Assembly: GCF_003054055.1 (NCBI RefSeq)
Contig: NZ_QBKI01000001.1
Span: 124,001 to 188,000, forward strand
DNA: 64,000 bases
Direction of reading: 5' to 3'
Source: Pontibacter mucosus
GTDB lineage: Bacteria > Bacteroidota > Bacteroidia > Cytophagales > Hymenobacteraceae
Below the pieces are notes generated by a model. It saw nothing but the letters and a program-made list of their open reading frames with translations, was not told the DNA's origin and searched no databases. The position numbers and the translations under genes were made by a program. Below are positions 18,246-26,529 of this stretch, one piece after another. Every line of letters starts with the position of its first letter. The first letter of the stretch is position 1.

Positions 18246-19073
18246 TTAGAAGATTTCGAGGAAGGCGACCACGAACGGGATGACCATCAGCAGGCTATCG
18301 AAGCGGTCCAGGATGCCGCCATGGCCGGGCAGCAGTGTGCCAGAATCCTTTACCCCCAGGCTGCGCTTCAGCATCGACTCCGAGAGATCGCCCAGCACTC
18401 CCACAATGCCCACAATGATGGATACGCCCAGCCACTGGTATTGTTCTAAATCGAGAAACACATGCGAGAGCCCATACCCCACCAGCATGGTCACCAGCGT
18501 ACCGCCAACCCAGCCTTCCCAGGTCTTTCCGGGGGATATACGCTCGAAGAGCTTATTTTTGCCGAAGTTCTTCCCGAAAATATAAGCCCCGGTGTCGGAC
18601 GCCCAGATCAGCAGCAGCAGGCCAAGTATGGGTTGCCAGCTATACTCCTCCCCGTAGTAGCCCAGCAGGTGCAGCAGGCCAAAGGGCACGGCCAGGTACA
18701 CAACGCCCGTTATCGTAAAGGCAATGTTGGTGAAAGGCTGGGGCTTCTTGCGGTACATTTCGTAAATAAACACCAGAAACAGCAGCGGCAGCGAGAGAAA
18801 CAGCAACTCGCCCGGGGCAACGTCTTTCTGCACCAGGAACATGGAGGTGAAGAACACGCCGCCCAGCAGCAGCCCCAGGGGTTTGTTCGGGCGCATGCCC
18901 TGCACCGCCACCAAGGTATAAAACTCGGCGATGCCCAGCAGCGTGAGCCCCAGGAAGAGCAGGAAATAGGTCCACTCGCTGAACAGGATGCCGCCTATTA
19001 GCACCGCGGCGCCTAGTACCCCTACAATAAGTCGTTGATTTAGATTGCTTAGAGTTGATAGCTTATTGTTCAT
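18246..19073 (-). CDS. cdsA: Phosphatidate cytidylyltransferase
   Basis: Makes CDP-diacylglycerol from phosphatidic acid and CTP, the branch point for phosphatidylserine and phosphatidylglycerol. 275 residues with about eight membrane helices. The signature is near the C-terminus: KRSLGVKDSGTLLPGHGGILDRFDSL (about 236-261), with metal-binding acidic residues, preceded by ASDTGAYIFGK and SPGKTWEGWVGG. Leftward, 49 bases after the CPBP protease gene. Confidence 0.94.
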   Translation of the reverse strand: MNNKLSTLSNLNQRLIVGVLGAAVLIGGILFSEWTYFLLFLGLTLLGIAEFYTLVAVQGMRPNKPLGLLLGGVFFTSMFLVQKDVAPGELLFLSLPLLFLVFIYEMYRKKPQPFTNIAFTITGVVYLAVPFGLLHLLGYYGEEYSWQPILGLLLLIWASDTGAYIFGKNFGKNKLFERISPGKTWEGWVGGTLVTMLVGYGLSHVFLDLEQYQWLGVSIIVGIVGVLGDLSESMLKRSLGVKDSGTLLPGHGGILDRFDSLLMVIPFVVAFLEIF

Positions 19074-19122
19074 GCCATGACTTACGCCTGCCCGGGGCCT
19101 GTGCGTGTTGTAAGGGTTTAGT

Positions 19123-20088
19123 TTATAGTTGTTGCTCTGTGCCTGCGGCCTGGGCTATACTTTGCGGGCGCAATGGCTGCCGGGCAAATGCCTGGCGCAG
19201 GAAGTATAGCAGGCCCACGCTTACCAGCAACGATAACGCGATACTATACCACGGCATTGCCTCGGTGCTCTCGATATTGGTATCGATGGCGCGGGTTTGC
19301 TGCAGGTACAGTAAAAACACCGTAAAGCCGTTGTTGGCAAAGTGCGCCACAATCGGCACAATGATGCGACCGGACCAAAAGTATAAATATCCGAACAGCG
19401 CTCCAAGTATGGCCCGTGGCAAAAAGCCGAAGAACTGCACGTGTATGGCCGCAAAGATGATGCCTGTAACCCAAATGGCCACATGGATGTTGCCGGACCA
19501 GCGGTGGATCTGCTGCTGCGCAATTCCCCGGAACACGAGCTCCTCGCCTACGGCAGGTATAGCCGCAAACACCACCAGGCCAATGAGCAGCTCTGGCACC
19601 GAGTTAAACCGTGTGATAAGCTTGGTAAGCTCGGCTAGTTGCTCCTCCTGCTGCCGCGCCCACTCCTCAAAGGCACGCATAAAGTCCGGGAAGCTCATGT
19701 GGGCGTTCCACTGGATGATGACCGAGTTGGCCGGCATGATGGCAATTATCAGGATGCCGCTGAGCAGCACCAGCAGCCACGGTGAAGGCGTCTTCCAGTT
19801 CAGGTAATCCCCCGGCCTGTAGTTGAGCGAGAGCAGCAGAAAGAGGGGCGCCACGATAAAGGCAAAGAACTGCAGCACACCCTGCAAGAGCAGCATCACC
19901 TGCGGCCCCTGCGGGTGGTCGGCTGGGTTGGTAGCCACGGTTGCCAGCTCAATCAGGCCTATCCCGAAGATCCAGTTGGCCAGCAGCCCTATCACAAACA
20001 TCGCCACAAAGTAGCCGCCTGCCATGTATACTATCAGCAGTAACAGTACCCAACTTGGGTGCAGATCTTTCGAGATGAAACCTTTCAT
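19123..20088 (-). CDS. CPBP-family intramembrane protease
   Basis: A membrane glutamic protease of the CAAX-processing/bacteriocin-processing (CPBP, Abi) family. 321 residues, about eight helices. Motif 1 is GEELVFRG with Glu182, Glu183 and Arg187; motif 2 is IFAAIHVQFFGF with His216; motif 3 is VAHFANNG with His249. All catalytic positions are present, so it should be active. In bacteria such proteins have roles in peptide maturation, immunity or membrane proteolysis; the substrate here is unknown. It is followed by cdsA. Confidence 0.9.
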   Translation of the reverse strand: MKGFISKDLHPSWVLLLLIVYMAGGYFVAMFVIGLLANWIFGIGLIELATVATNPADHPQGPQVMLLLQGVLQFFAFIVAPLFLLLSLNYRPGDYLNWKTPSPWLLVLLSGILIIAIMPANSVIIQWNAHMSFPDFMRAFEEWARQQEEQLAELTKLITRFNSVPELLIGLVVFAAIPAVGEELVFRGIAQQQIHRWSGNIHVAIWVTGIIFAAIHVQFFGFLPRAILGALFGYLYFWSGRIIVPIVAHFANNGFTVFLLYLQQTRAIDTNIESTEAMPWYSIALSLLVSVGLLYFLRQAFARQPLRPQSIAQAAGTEQQL

Positions 20089-20109
20089 AGGGAGATTTAG
20101 GTTTAATTG

Positions 20110-20123
20110 GCGTAAATTTACGC
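20110..20123. promoter_or_regulatory. 14-bp perfect palindrome in divergent spacer
   Basis: GCGTAAATTTACGC lies in the 53-base gap between the CPBP gene (leftward) and dusB (rightward). Its symmetry and position suit an operator for a dimeric regulator, but no regulator is known to fit. TAATTTTTG follows at 20131, nearly a -7 box, only a few bases before the dusB start. Confidence 0.35.
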
Positions 20124-20141
20124 GAATAATTAATTTTTGCT

Positions 20142-21131
20142 TTGGTAAAGATTGCTAACATAGAGCTAGGGGAGTTTCCGTTGCTGCTGGCACCGATGGA
20201 GGACGTAAGCGATCCGCCCTTCCGCAAAGTATGCAAGGCCAACGGTGCCGACCTGATGTACACGGAGTTTATCTCCTCTGAGGGTTTGATACGTGATGCC
20301 GCCAAAAGTGTACAAAAACTTGACATTTTCGACTACGAGCGCCCCATCGGAATCCAGATTTTCGGGTCTGAGATTGAGTCGATGCGCGAGGCGGCTATCG
20401 TCTCCTCGCAGGCCGGCCCGGACCTGATCGACATCAACTATGGCTGCCCCGTAAAGAACGTGGCCTGCAAGGGCGCCGGTGCCGCGTTGCTGCGCGACAT
20501 CCCGAAGATGGTGAAAATGACCGAGGAGATCGTAAAGGCCACGCACCTGCCGGTAACGGTAAAGACGCGCCTGGGCTGGGACGAGGACACCAAAAACATT
20601 GTAGAGACGGCCGAGCGCCTGCAGGATATCGGCATTAAAGCCCTGAGCATACACGGCCGCACGCGCGTGCAGATGTACAAGGGCGAGGCCGACTGGCGCC
20701 TGATTGCCGAGGTGAAGAACAACCCACGCATGCACATCCCCATCTTCGGCAACGGCGACATTGACTCGCCGCACAAGGCGCTGGAGTACCGCAACAAGTA
20801 TGGCGTGGACGGCATCATGGTCGGCCGGGCAAGTATAGGCTACCCGTGGATCTTTAACGAGATAAAGCACTACATGAAAACCGGTGAGATGCTGCCGGGC
20901 CCGACGCTGGAGGAGCGCGTGGAAGTATGCCGCCAGCACTTCACGCACTCGCTGGAGTGGAAGGGCGACAAGCTGGGCATTTTTGAGATGCGCCGCCACT
21001 ACACCAACTACTTCCGCGGCCTGCCAAACTTCAAGCCCCTGCGCATGAAACTGGTGCAATCCGAGGACATGCAGGAAATCTACGACACGCTGGATGAGAT
21101 TGCCCATAGCATGAGCTACGTGGAGAGTTAA
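20142..21131 (+). CDS. dusB: tRNA-dihydrouridine synthase B
   Basis: Reduces uridine to dihydrouridine in the D-loop of tRNAs with FMN and NADPH. 329 residues. LLLAPMEDVSDPPFR (about 14-28) is the FMN-binding N-terminus; IDINYGCPVKNVACKGAGAALL holds the catalytic Cys; KTRLGW, HGRTR and GNGDI follow. The start must be TTG at 20142, because the conserved N-terminus begins right after it and no ATG or GTG precedes it in frame. Confidence 0.93.
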   Translation: MVKIANIELGEFPLLLAPMEDVSDPPFRKVCKANGADLMYTEFISSEGLIRDAAKSVQKLDIFDYERPIGIQIFGSEIESMREAAIVSSQAGPDLIDINYGCPVKNVACKGAGAALLRDIPKMVKMTEEIVKATHLPVTVKTRLGWDEDTKNIVETAERLQDIGIKALSIHGRTRVQMYKGEADWRLIAEVKNNPRMHIPIFGNGDIDSPHKALEYRNKYGVDGIMVGRASIGYPWIFNEIKHYMKTGEMLPGPTLEERVEVCRQHFTHSLEWKGDKLGIFEMRRHYTNYFRGLPNFKPLRMKLVQSEDMQEIYDTLDEIAHSMSYVES

Positions 21132-21312
21132 GAGAGTTTGGGAGTTGAGGAGTTGGGGAGTTAGAAAGTGGGCAGTGTTTTCTGAGTTTATACTTTCTGC
21201 CGCAAGTTTACCTGTGGCTTTGTATGGCAGCAGTTTAAAACTGCTTTGAAAAAGAAAGGGCCGCAAAGGCTTAGGCTATACTTTATACTTTGGTTAGCAA
21301 AAAATTAAAGCA

Positions 21313-21606
21313 ATGAAGGGTAAAGCCGACAATGTAAGTACTATCTCATTCTTCTTAATTGCAATTGTTCTTATTATCTGGGGTATCAAGATGATTGTAA
21401 AGAACCTTGTGGCTGTTGGGATTAATAGCAGGACTCTATCCCTATCGGGTTTCGGTGGCGAATATTTAATATTGATGGGACTAATATTCTTAGTCGTAGC
21501 ATACTACAGCCTATCTCCTCTTGGTAAAATCCGACAGTTCCTCGAAGGTGACTTTAAGAACAGGAAAGAGAAAAAAGATAAACGAAAACAATCGAAGAAT
21601 AGCTAA
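21313..21606 (+). CDS. Small two-helix membrane protein, unknown
   Basis: 97 residues from ATG 21313. Two hydrophobic helices (about 9-29 and 47-66) and a strongly basic C-terminal tail rich in Lys (KNRKEKKDKRKQSKN). The gene is clearly AT-richer than its neighbours and uses codons such as ATA, TTA and TCG freely, so it may be a recent arrival. I do not recognise a family. It lies in a small segment (21.1-22.3 kb) that separates housekeeping genes. Confidence 0.55.
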   Translation: MKGKADNVSTISFFLIAIVLIIWGIKMIVKNLVAVGINSRTLSLSGFGGEYLILMGLIFLVVAYYSLSPLGKIRQFLEGDFKNRKEKKDKRKQSKNS

Positions 21607-21648
21607 TCCTGATTTAGATTACTTTACCGCCAGACCTGCTAAACTTAT

Positions 21649-21867
21649 GTGCCAAAAATAGAAGCCGTAAACCTGATGAAGTTAATAAGGCCAAAAATAA
21701 TTGGAACCCTAACGATTCAGAAAATGATGGCTGGAAATTTGGCTGTCTTGAATGACATAAAGAATCCACCTAATAAAATAGTCATTCCTTGTCGTTCAGC
21801 AGAGCATGGTGAAGAAATTATCGCCAAAATCAAAGAATCGAAGCCTGGAGAAGTTATTTACATTTAA
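21649..21867 (+). CDS. Possible small protein, unknown
   Basis: A 72-codon ORF starting at GTG 21649. Its sequence has a plausible fold pattern (NKIVIPCRSAEHGEEIIAKIKESKPGEVIYI) and AT-rich codon use like the preceding ORF, 42 bases upstream. No ATG in frame, no recognised domain. It may be a real small gene or the remnant of a longer one. Confidence 0.35.
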   Translation: MPKIEAVNLMKLIRPKIIGTLTIQKMMAGNLAVLNDIKNPPNKIVIPCRSAEHGEEIIAKIKESKPGEVIYI

Positions 21868-22405
21868 GTAACTTCTGAAAAGATATAGAAGAACTTTAGC
21901 TAACCACACCTTTGCCATGGCAAAGCCAAGCCCGTTAGAAAGCATTTAAAGTTCGTTCCTGAAGTCTGCCGAAGTATAAATTGCTGGTGATAACACTCAA
22001 AATGGCGGGGAGAGGATTACCGTAGTCTAAAGGATAGTATAAAACAGGTCCCTGGCCCCATCGGCCGGGGATTTCTCTTTTTGCCAACAGAAGTTCCGCA
22101 AGAACCGGGTTGTGCCACGAGCGCCGCCTTGAGAGATTGCAGCCATGATACACTCCAAAACGATAGCCGGCTACACCTACGGCACCTCTTATACTTCGAG
22201 CTATACTTTGCCACGCACATGGCAGCTTTTCTGGCTCAGGGGCAGCACGGAAATAATTTTCAGCAGATGAGATAGCGGGTGAGCAAATCTGACGCTCCAA
22301 CTCTTTACTTTTGCAGCCACACTTTAACCTTCTAACTTTCTAACTATAAAAACCTCCACTACCCCCACTGCACAAGAAACCGCGACCCCGGCACTGGCCT
22401 GGCTG
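21868..22405. other. Gene-poor spacer before DMT gene
   Basis: About 500 bases without a convincing gene. A 121-codon leftward ORF (21935-22300) has no recognisable features and I do not call it. Present: three TATACTT/AAGTATA motifs (21974, 22188, 22202), a perfect -7 box TACTTTTG at 22306-22313 facing the DMT gene, and an AACTTTCTAACT-type repeat at 22322-22346. Confidence 0.5.
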
Positions 22406-22408
22406 CTG

Positions 22409-23251
22409 GTGATTATACTTGCTCTTATCTGGGGCACCTCGTTTATACTTATCAAGAAGGGGCTGGTGGTTTACGATCCTAACGAAGTGGGGGCCCTGCG
22501 GATGGTAATTGCCTGCGCGGCCCTGCTGCCATTCGCCATCCGGAACGTTCGTAAGGTGGAGCCCCACCGCTGGAAGTTTCTGCTAGGCAGCGGGATGCTG
22601 GGCAACTTCTTGCCAGCTTTCCTTTTTGCCATCGCCGAAACGCGCCTGGCCAGCGGACTGGCGGGGGTGCTGAATTCGCTTACCGCACTCTTCACCCTGC
22701 TGGTAGGGGCTGCCTTGTTTGGACAGTCCATCACCTGGATGCGCATGCTCGGCATCGTTATCGGTATTGCCGGCACGGCCATCCTTATCTTTACCGGCAA
22801 CGGCAACGCGGAGCTCGACAACATGTACTATGGCCTGTACATTGTGCTGGCCACCGTTTTCTACGGCATCAGCGCCAACCTTATCAAGTTTCGCCTGCAG
22901 GGCATGAAGGCCATCGCCGTCTCCAGTCTGGCGTTGCTCACGGTGGGGCCGGTGGCGCTGGTATACCTGCTCACCACCGATTTTCTTTACAAGCTGCAGC
23001 ATGTGCCGGGGGCCTGGGAGGCGCTGATGTACATCGCCATACTTGCCGTGTTCAGCACTGCCATCGCGCTTATACTTTTCAACAAGCTTATCCAGATATC
23101 CACCACCCTCTTTGCCAGTTCCACCACCTACCTCATACCCATTGTGGCGCTGATGTGGGGCGTGCTTGATGGCGAGACCATCCATTTGTGGCACTACCTG
23201 GGCATGGTGGTGATCTTGCTGGGCGTGTTCATCGTAAACAGGGCCAGGTAA
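22409..23251 (+). CDS. DMT-superfamily (EamA) transporter
   Basis: A membrane exporter with about ten helices in two EamA repeats (LALIWGTSFILIKKGL at the first, YYGLYIVLATVFYGISANLIKF at the second); substrate unknown. The only canonical start is GTG 22409, which cuts the first helix in half. The open frame continues upstream to ATA 22346 and would add 21 residues reading KTSTTPTAQETATPALAWLL, completing the helix. There is no ATG, and a -7 box at 22306 places transcription start near 22320, so translation probably begins at ATA 22346 or a CTG (22394, 22403, 22406). See findings. Confidence 0.85.
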   Translation: MIILALIWGTSFILIKKGLVVYDPNEVGALRMVIACAALLPFAIRNVRKVEPHRWKFLLGSGMLGNFLPAFLFAIAETRLASGLAGVLNSLTALFTLLVGAALFGQSITWMRMLGIVIGIAGTAILIFTGNGNAELDNMYYGLYIVLATVFYGISANLIKFRLQGMKAIAVSSLALLTVGPVALVYLLTTDFLYKLQHVPGAWEALMYIAILAVFSTAIALILFNKLIQISTTLFASSTTYLIPIVALMWGVLDGETIHLWHYLGMVVILLGVFIVNRAR

Positions 23252-23279
23252 ACGCACGTTCCCTCAAAAGTATATGCTC

Positions 23280-23331
23280 CCCTACTTTATACTTGCTGCG
23301 GCTATACTTTAGCGGCAAGTATAAAGTAGGG
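23280..23331 (+). terminator. Hairpin with TATACTT in both arms
   Basis: A 17-bp perfect stem, CCCTACTTTATACTTGC (23280-23296) with its complement at 23315-23331, and an 18-base loop that itself contains TATACTT. It lies 29 bases after the DMT stop. There is no T-run, so termination is uncertain. Confidence 0.55.
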
Positions 23332-23412
23332 CCGCGGCAGGCGCGAATCAACACTATGAGTTTTCTGATTCTTTTCTAACTTAGGGGATTCTCTAACCCG
23401 CAACCATTCAGA

Positions 23413-25413
23413 ATGAAGCTTTACAAGCCCCTCCTGAGTCTCCTGTTATTTCTCATGCTGTCGGTGCCAAGCCTGGCGCAAGGCCTGGTTTCCAGGGAGC
23501 AGCTGGAAGAACTGCAGCTGCAGGCCATCAACGACACTGCCTTCACCCTCCGCACTGTTACCGAAACCGGCAACCTGATGACGTACAATGGCCCGCTTAC
23601 GCTCCGCGTGAACGGCGAGCTACAGGAGGCCGAGTTTGTTGATGGCGAAACCACGTTCTCGATACCGGAGCGGCGCGAGCTTATCCAGGTAAGCGCTAAC
23701 CTGGACACGCACACGCTGGCCCGGCTCTACCGCCTGGATGTAGAGGAGATGCGGGGCGTGAAGGAGTTCCCGATGTGGCTGTCCATACTTCCGCCGCTTA
23801 TTGCCATCGTGCTGGCGCTTCTCTTCAGGCAGGTGCTGCTGGCGCTCTTCGCGGGCATTTGGGTGGGCGGCTTTGTGATCTACGGCTTATCCTTTAATTC
23901 TATTTTGGTGGGCCTGCTAGCCGTAGCGGACACCTTCCTGCTCAAGGCCCTCGTAGACAGCGACCACGCCTCGGTTATTATCTTCTCCATGCTGATTGGG
24001 GGGATGGTGGCCATCATCTCCAAAAACGGCGGCATGGCTGGTGTGGTGCATTTGCTCTCGCGCTACGCCCGTTCCGCCAAAAGCTCGCAGCTGGTAACCT
24101 GGGTATTGGGGATAGCCATTTTCTTCGACGACTACGCCAACACCCTTATTGTGGGCAACACCATGCGCCCCGTTACCGACAAGCACCGCATCTCCCGCGA
24201 AAAGCTGGCTTATATTGTGGATAGCACCGCTGCCCCTGTGGCGGCCATCGCCTTTGTCACCACCTGGATCGGAGCTGAGTTGGGTTATATAAAGGACGCC
24301 GCCACCAAGCTCGGGATTGAGGAAGGCGCCTACTCGCTGTTCTTCCACTCGCTGCAGTATGCCTACTACCCGGTGCTCGCGCTGGTGTTTATGCTGATAC
24401 TGATCCTGATGAACCGGGATTTTGGCCCGATGCACCGGGCAGAGCAAAGGGCGCGCACCACCGGAGAGGTGTCGGCAGCGCGCCTCGACCGGGCCGGGCA
24501 GGAGAAACAGCAACAAGAAATGGCCGAGTTTGAGCCCATAGACGAAACCAGGGTCCGTGCTGTCAACGCGCTGCTGCCCGTGCTTACGGTTATCGGGGGC
24601 ACTATTGCTGCCTTGCTCTACACCGGCTACAGCGCCGACGTTTGGGTCGATCCCAGCCTCGGCTTTTTCCGCAAGCTCTCCGCCACCATCGGCGACTCCG
24701 ATTCTTACCTGGCCCTTATCTGGGCTTCGCTCGGAGGCGTGGTCGTAGCCATAGCCCTAACAATAAGCCAGCGCATCATGACGCTTTCAGAAACCATGGA
24801 CTCGTTGGTGGTCGGGTTTAAGACCATGCTGCCGGCCATCCTTATCCTGGTGCTGGCCTGGTCGTTGGCGGCGGTTACGCAGGAGCTTTATACGGCAGAA
24901 TACCTCACCTCGCTGCTCTCAGGCAATGTGTCGCCATACTTCCTGCCGGAGATCACTTTCTTCCTGGCCGCTGCCATTGCCTTCTCCACCGGCTCCAGTT
25001 GGGGCACTATGGCCATACTTTACCCGCTTATGATGCCAGCCGCCTGGTATGTGTGCCAGCAGCAGGGCTTTACGATGGAGGAGACCATGCCTATCATGTA
25101 CAATGTGATCTCGGTGGTGCTGGCAGGGGCTGTGTTCGGCGACCACTGCTCCCCTATCTCCGACACCACCATCCTGAGCTCACTGGCCTCGGGCTGCAAC
25201 CACATAGACCACGTTAAAACACAGCTGCCGTACGCCATTACGGTGGCCTTGGTCGCCAATATTGCCTGCACCAACCTGTCTAGTTTTGGCGTGCACTGGC
25301 TGCTGGTATACGTTATTGGCATAGCCATACTTTGGGGGATTGTAAAGCTTTGGGGCAAAGACGTGCCCCACAAGCTTGTGCCCATCGCAGAAAAGCTTGA
25401 AGCTGAAGCATAG
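23413..25413 (+). CDS. Na+/H+ antiporter, NhaC family, with N-terminal exported domain
   Basis: A 666-residue membrane transporter. Residues 1-22 are a signal peptide (MLSVPSLAQG), followed by about 95 residues of predicted exported beta-rich sequence, then the NhaC transporter from about residue 118 with 11-12 helices. Transporter landmarks are IAIFFDDYANTLIVGNTMRP, STAAPVAAIAFVTTWIGAELGY and FSTGSSWGTMAILYPL, with conserved acidic and Ser/Thr residues. NhaC proteins are about 460-550 residues, so the extra N-terminal domain is notable. Physiological ion and direction are not proven. A large hairpin follows. Confidence 0.9.
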   Translation: MKLYKPLLSLLLFLMLSVPSLAQGLVSREQLEELQLQAINDTAFTLRTVTETGNLMTYNGPLTLRVNGELQEAEFVDGETTFSIPERRELIQVSANLDTHTLARLYRLDVEEMRGVKEFPMWLSILPPLIAIVLALLFRQVLLALFAGIWVGGFVIYGLSFNSILVGLLAVADTFLLKALVDSDHASVIIFSMLIGGMVAIISKNGGMAGVVHLLSRYARSAKSSQLVTWVLGIAIFFDDYANTLIVGNTMRPVTDKHRISREKLAYIVDSTAAPVAAIAFVTTWIGAELGYIKDAATKLGIEEGAYSLFFHSLQYAYYPVLALVFMLILILMNRDFGPMHRAEQRARTTGEVSAARLDRAGQEKQQQEMAEFEPIDETRVRAVNALLPVLTVIGGTIAALLYTGYSADVWVDPSLGFFRKLSATIGDSDSYLALIWASLGGVVVAIALTISQRIMTLSETMDSLVVGFKTMLPAILILVLAWSLAAVTQELYTAEYLTSLLSGNVSPYFLPEITFFLAAAIAFSTGSSWGTMAILYPLMMPAAWYVCQQQGFTMEETMPIMYNVISVVLAGAVFGDHCSPISDTTILSSLASGCNHIDHVKTQLPYAITVALVANIACTNLSSFGVHWLLVYVIGIAILWGIVKLWGKDVPHKLVPIAEKLEAEA

Positions 25414-25419
25414 CATTAC

Positions 25420-25477
25420 AAGTATAAACCAGCAGCGGCTGCCCCAGGTGTGAGGCAGCCGCTGCTGGTTTATACTT
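25420..25477. terminator. 24-bp perfect hairpin between convergent genes
   Basis: Bases 25420-25443 and 25454-25477 are perfect reverse complements (24 of 24) with a 10-base loop. Each arm ends in AAGTATA/TATACTT. It lies 6 bases after the NhaC stop and 10 bases before the end of the opposing gene, so it can serve both transcripts. Confidence 0.85.
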
Positions 25478-25487
25478 TGCCGGGCCG

Positions 25488-26426
25488 CTACTGCAGCCTT
25501 AGCTCATAAAAATCGTGTACGATGGTGCGGGCGCCATAGCTTTCCTTGTTCCAGACAAGCCCCTCGTTCAAATACTGGCCCCCCTGCTCCGTAGACACGC
25601 CAAAACTGAAATACGGCTTGTGCGCATACACCTCTGTCAGCAGCCAGTCCAGCAGCACATCCAAGGCACCTGCCTGCTTGCCCTGCTCTGAGGAGGCAAT
25701 GTACTGGCAATGGGCTACAGTGGCAGTCTCGAAAACTAGGGTGCCCGCCAGTAATTCGCCCTCTTTGGTAGCAGTGTAAAGCCTGATGTTCTCCGGAAAG
25801 CGCGAGGCGAGCAGCTCAACTTCCGCTGCCGTGTGCACCGGCTTGAGGTTATACTTTTGCTGCAGCACCTGCCACTCCAGCTGCATAAAGTCTGTGTAGG
25901 CCATGGATAACTGCACCTGTATACTTCCTCCTTTGGCTTTTCTGATTTCCCACCGGCGTGTTCTGCTGTAACCAGCCCCTGCAGCTAACGCTGCAACCGA
26001 GTTTACATCGCGGCGGTAAAGTATGGCCCCGTGGCGAAACAGGGCGTACAGGTCTTCCTCGGCGGGCTGCTGGTGGTAGATGTGCGGAATGGCCTTGTAA
26101 AGGATGCTTCGGAACCACTGCCCCTGAAAGTATAACTTCATGGCCTGCACCACCTCCAGCATCAGCGCCGCCTTCATCCGCTTGTCCGTAACGAGTCCGG
26201 CGTAGCTCAGGCCGCCATGGCTCTGCACCTGCTCCCCTGCCTCATTTGCCGGCAGCAGCGCCACCAGCCTGCCCTTGTGGTAGAACAGCAGCGAGTGGTC
26301 CGTGAACCTGTCGGCATGGTACTCCATGTAATCGCGCAGCAGCATGAACGTGCCGTTCTTCGACTCCCGTACAAAGGCATCCCAAAGCGGCTTATGTTCC
26401 GCGCTATACTTTACTACTTCAACCAT
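25488..26426 (-). CDS. FemAB/GNAT-like acyltransferase
   Basis: 312 residues with two GNAT-like halves, as in FemAB-like proteins. The second half carries AGTLVFETATVAHCQYIAS and ALDVLLDWLLTEVYAHKPYFSFGVS, a pattern seen in the acetyltransferase-6 group. In Bacteroidota such proteins are often in polysaccharide or peptidoglycan contexts, but here neighbours give no clue. A basic stretch SRTRRWEIRKAKGG lies near the middle. ATG start at 26424-26426. Leftward; 104 bases of repeat-rich spacer separate it from the kinase gene. Confidence 0.8.
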   Translation of the reverse strand: MVEVVKYSAEHKPLWDAFVRESKNGTFMLLRDYMEYHADRFTDHSLLFYHKGRLVALLPANEAGEQVQSHGGLSYAGLVTDKRMKAALMLEVVQAMKLYFQGQWFRSILYKAIPHIYHQQPAEEDLYALFRHGAILYRRDVNSVAALAAGAGYSRTRRWEIRKAKGGSIQVQLSMAYTDFMQLEWQVLQQKYNLKPVHTAAEVELLASRFPENIRLYTATKEGELLAGTLVFETATVAHCQYIASSEQGKQAGALDVLLDWLLTEVYAHKPYFSFGVSTEQGGQYLNEGLVWNKESYGARTIVHDFYELRLQ

Positions 26427-26529
26427 TCTATTGACAAAGGACTGCTAGACAAAGGACAAAAGACGATACTTTTGCACCTTTACCTCCTTAACTTTCTAAC
26501 CTTCTAACTTCTTAACTTTCTAACTCCTA
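26427..26529. repeat. Two short intergenic repeat types
   Basis: Contains a GACAAAGGAC/GACAAAAGAC block (26431-26463), also found at 61828-61860 and in part near 61900, followed by an AACTTTCTAACCTTCTAACTT block (26487-26527). No gene fits here. Confidence 0.65.

Noticed and set aside
20166..21266. 366-codon leftward ORF opposite dusB
   Set aside because: Antisense shadow; the dusB frame has full catalytic motifs, this one has none.
21935..22300. 121-codon leftward ORF before the DMT gene
   Set aside because: No domain, no promoter-like box on its side, and mixed composition; treated as spacer.
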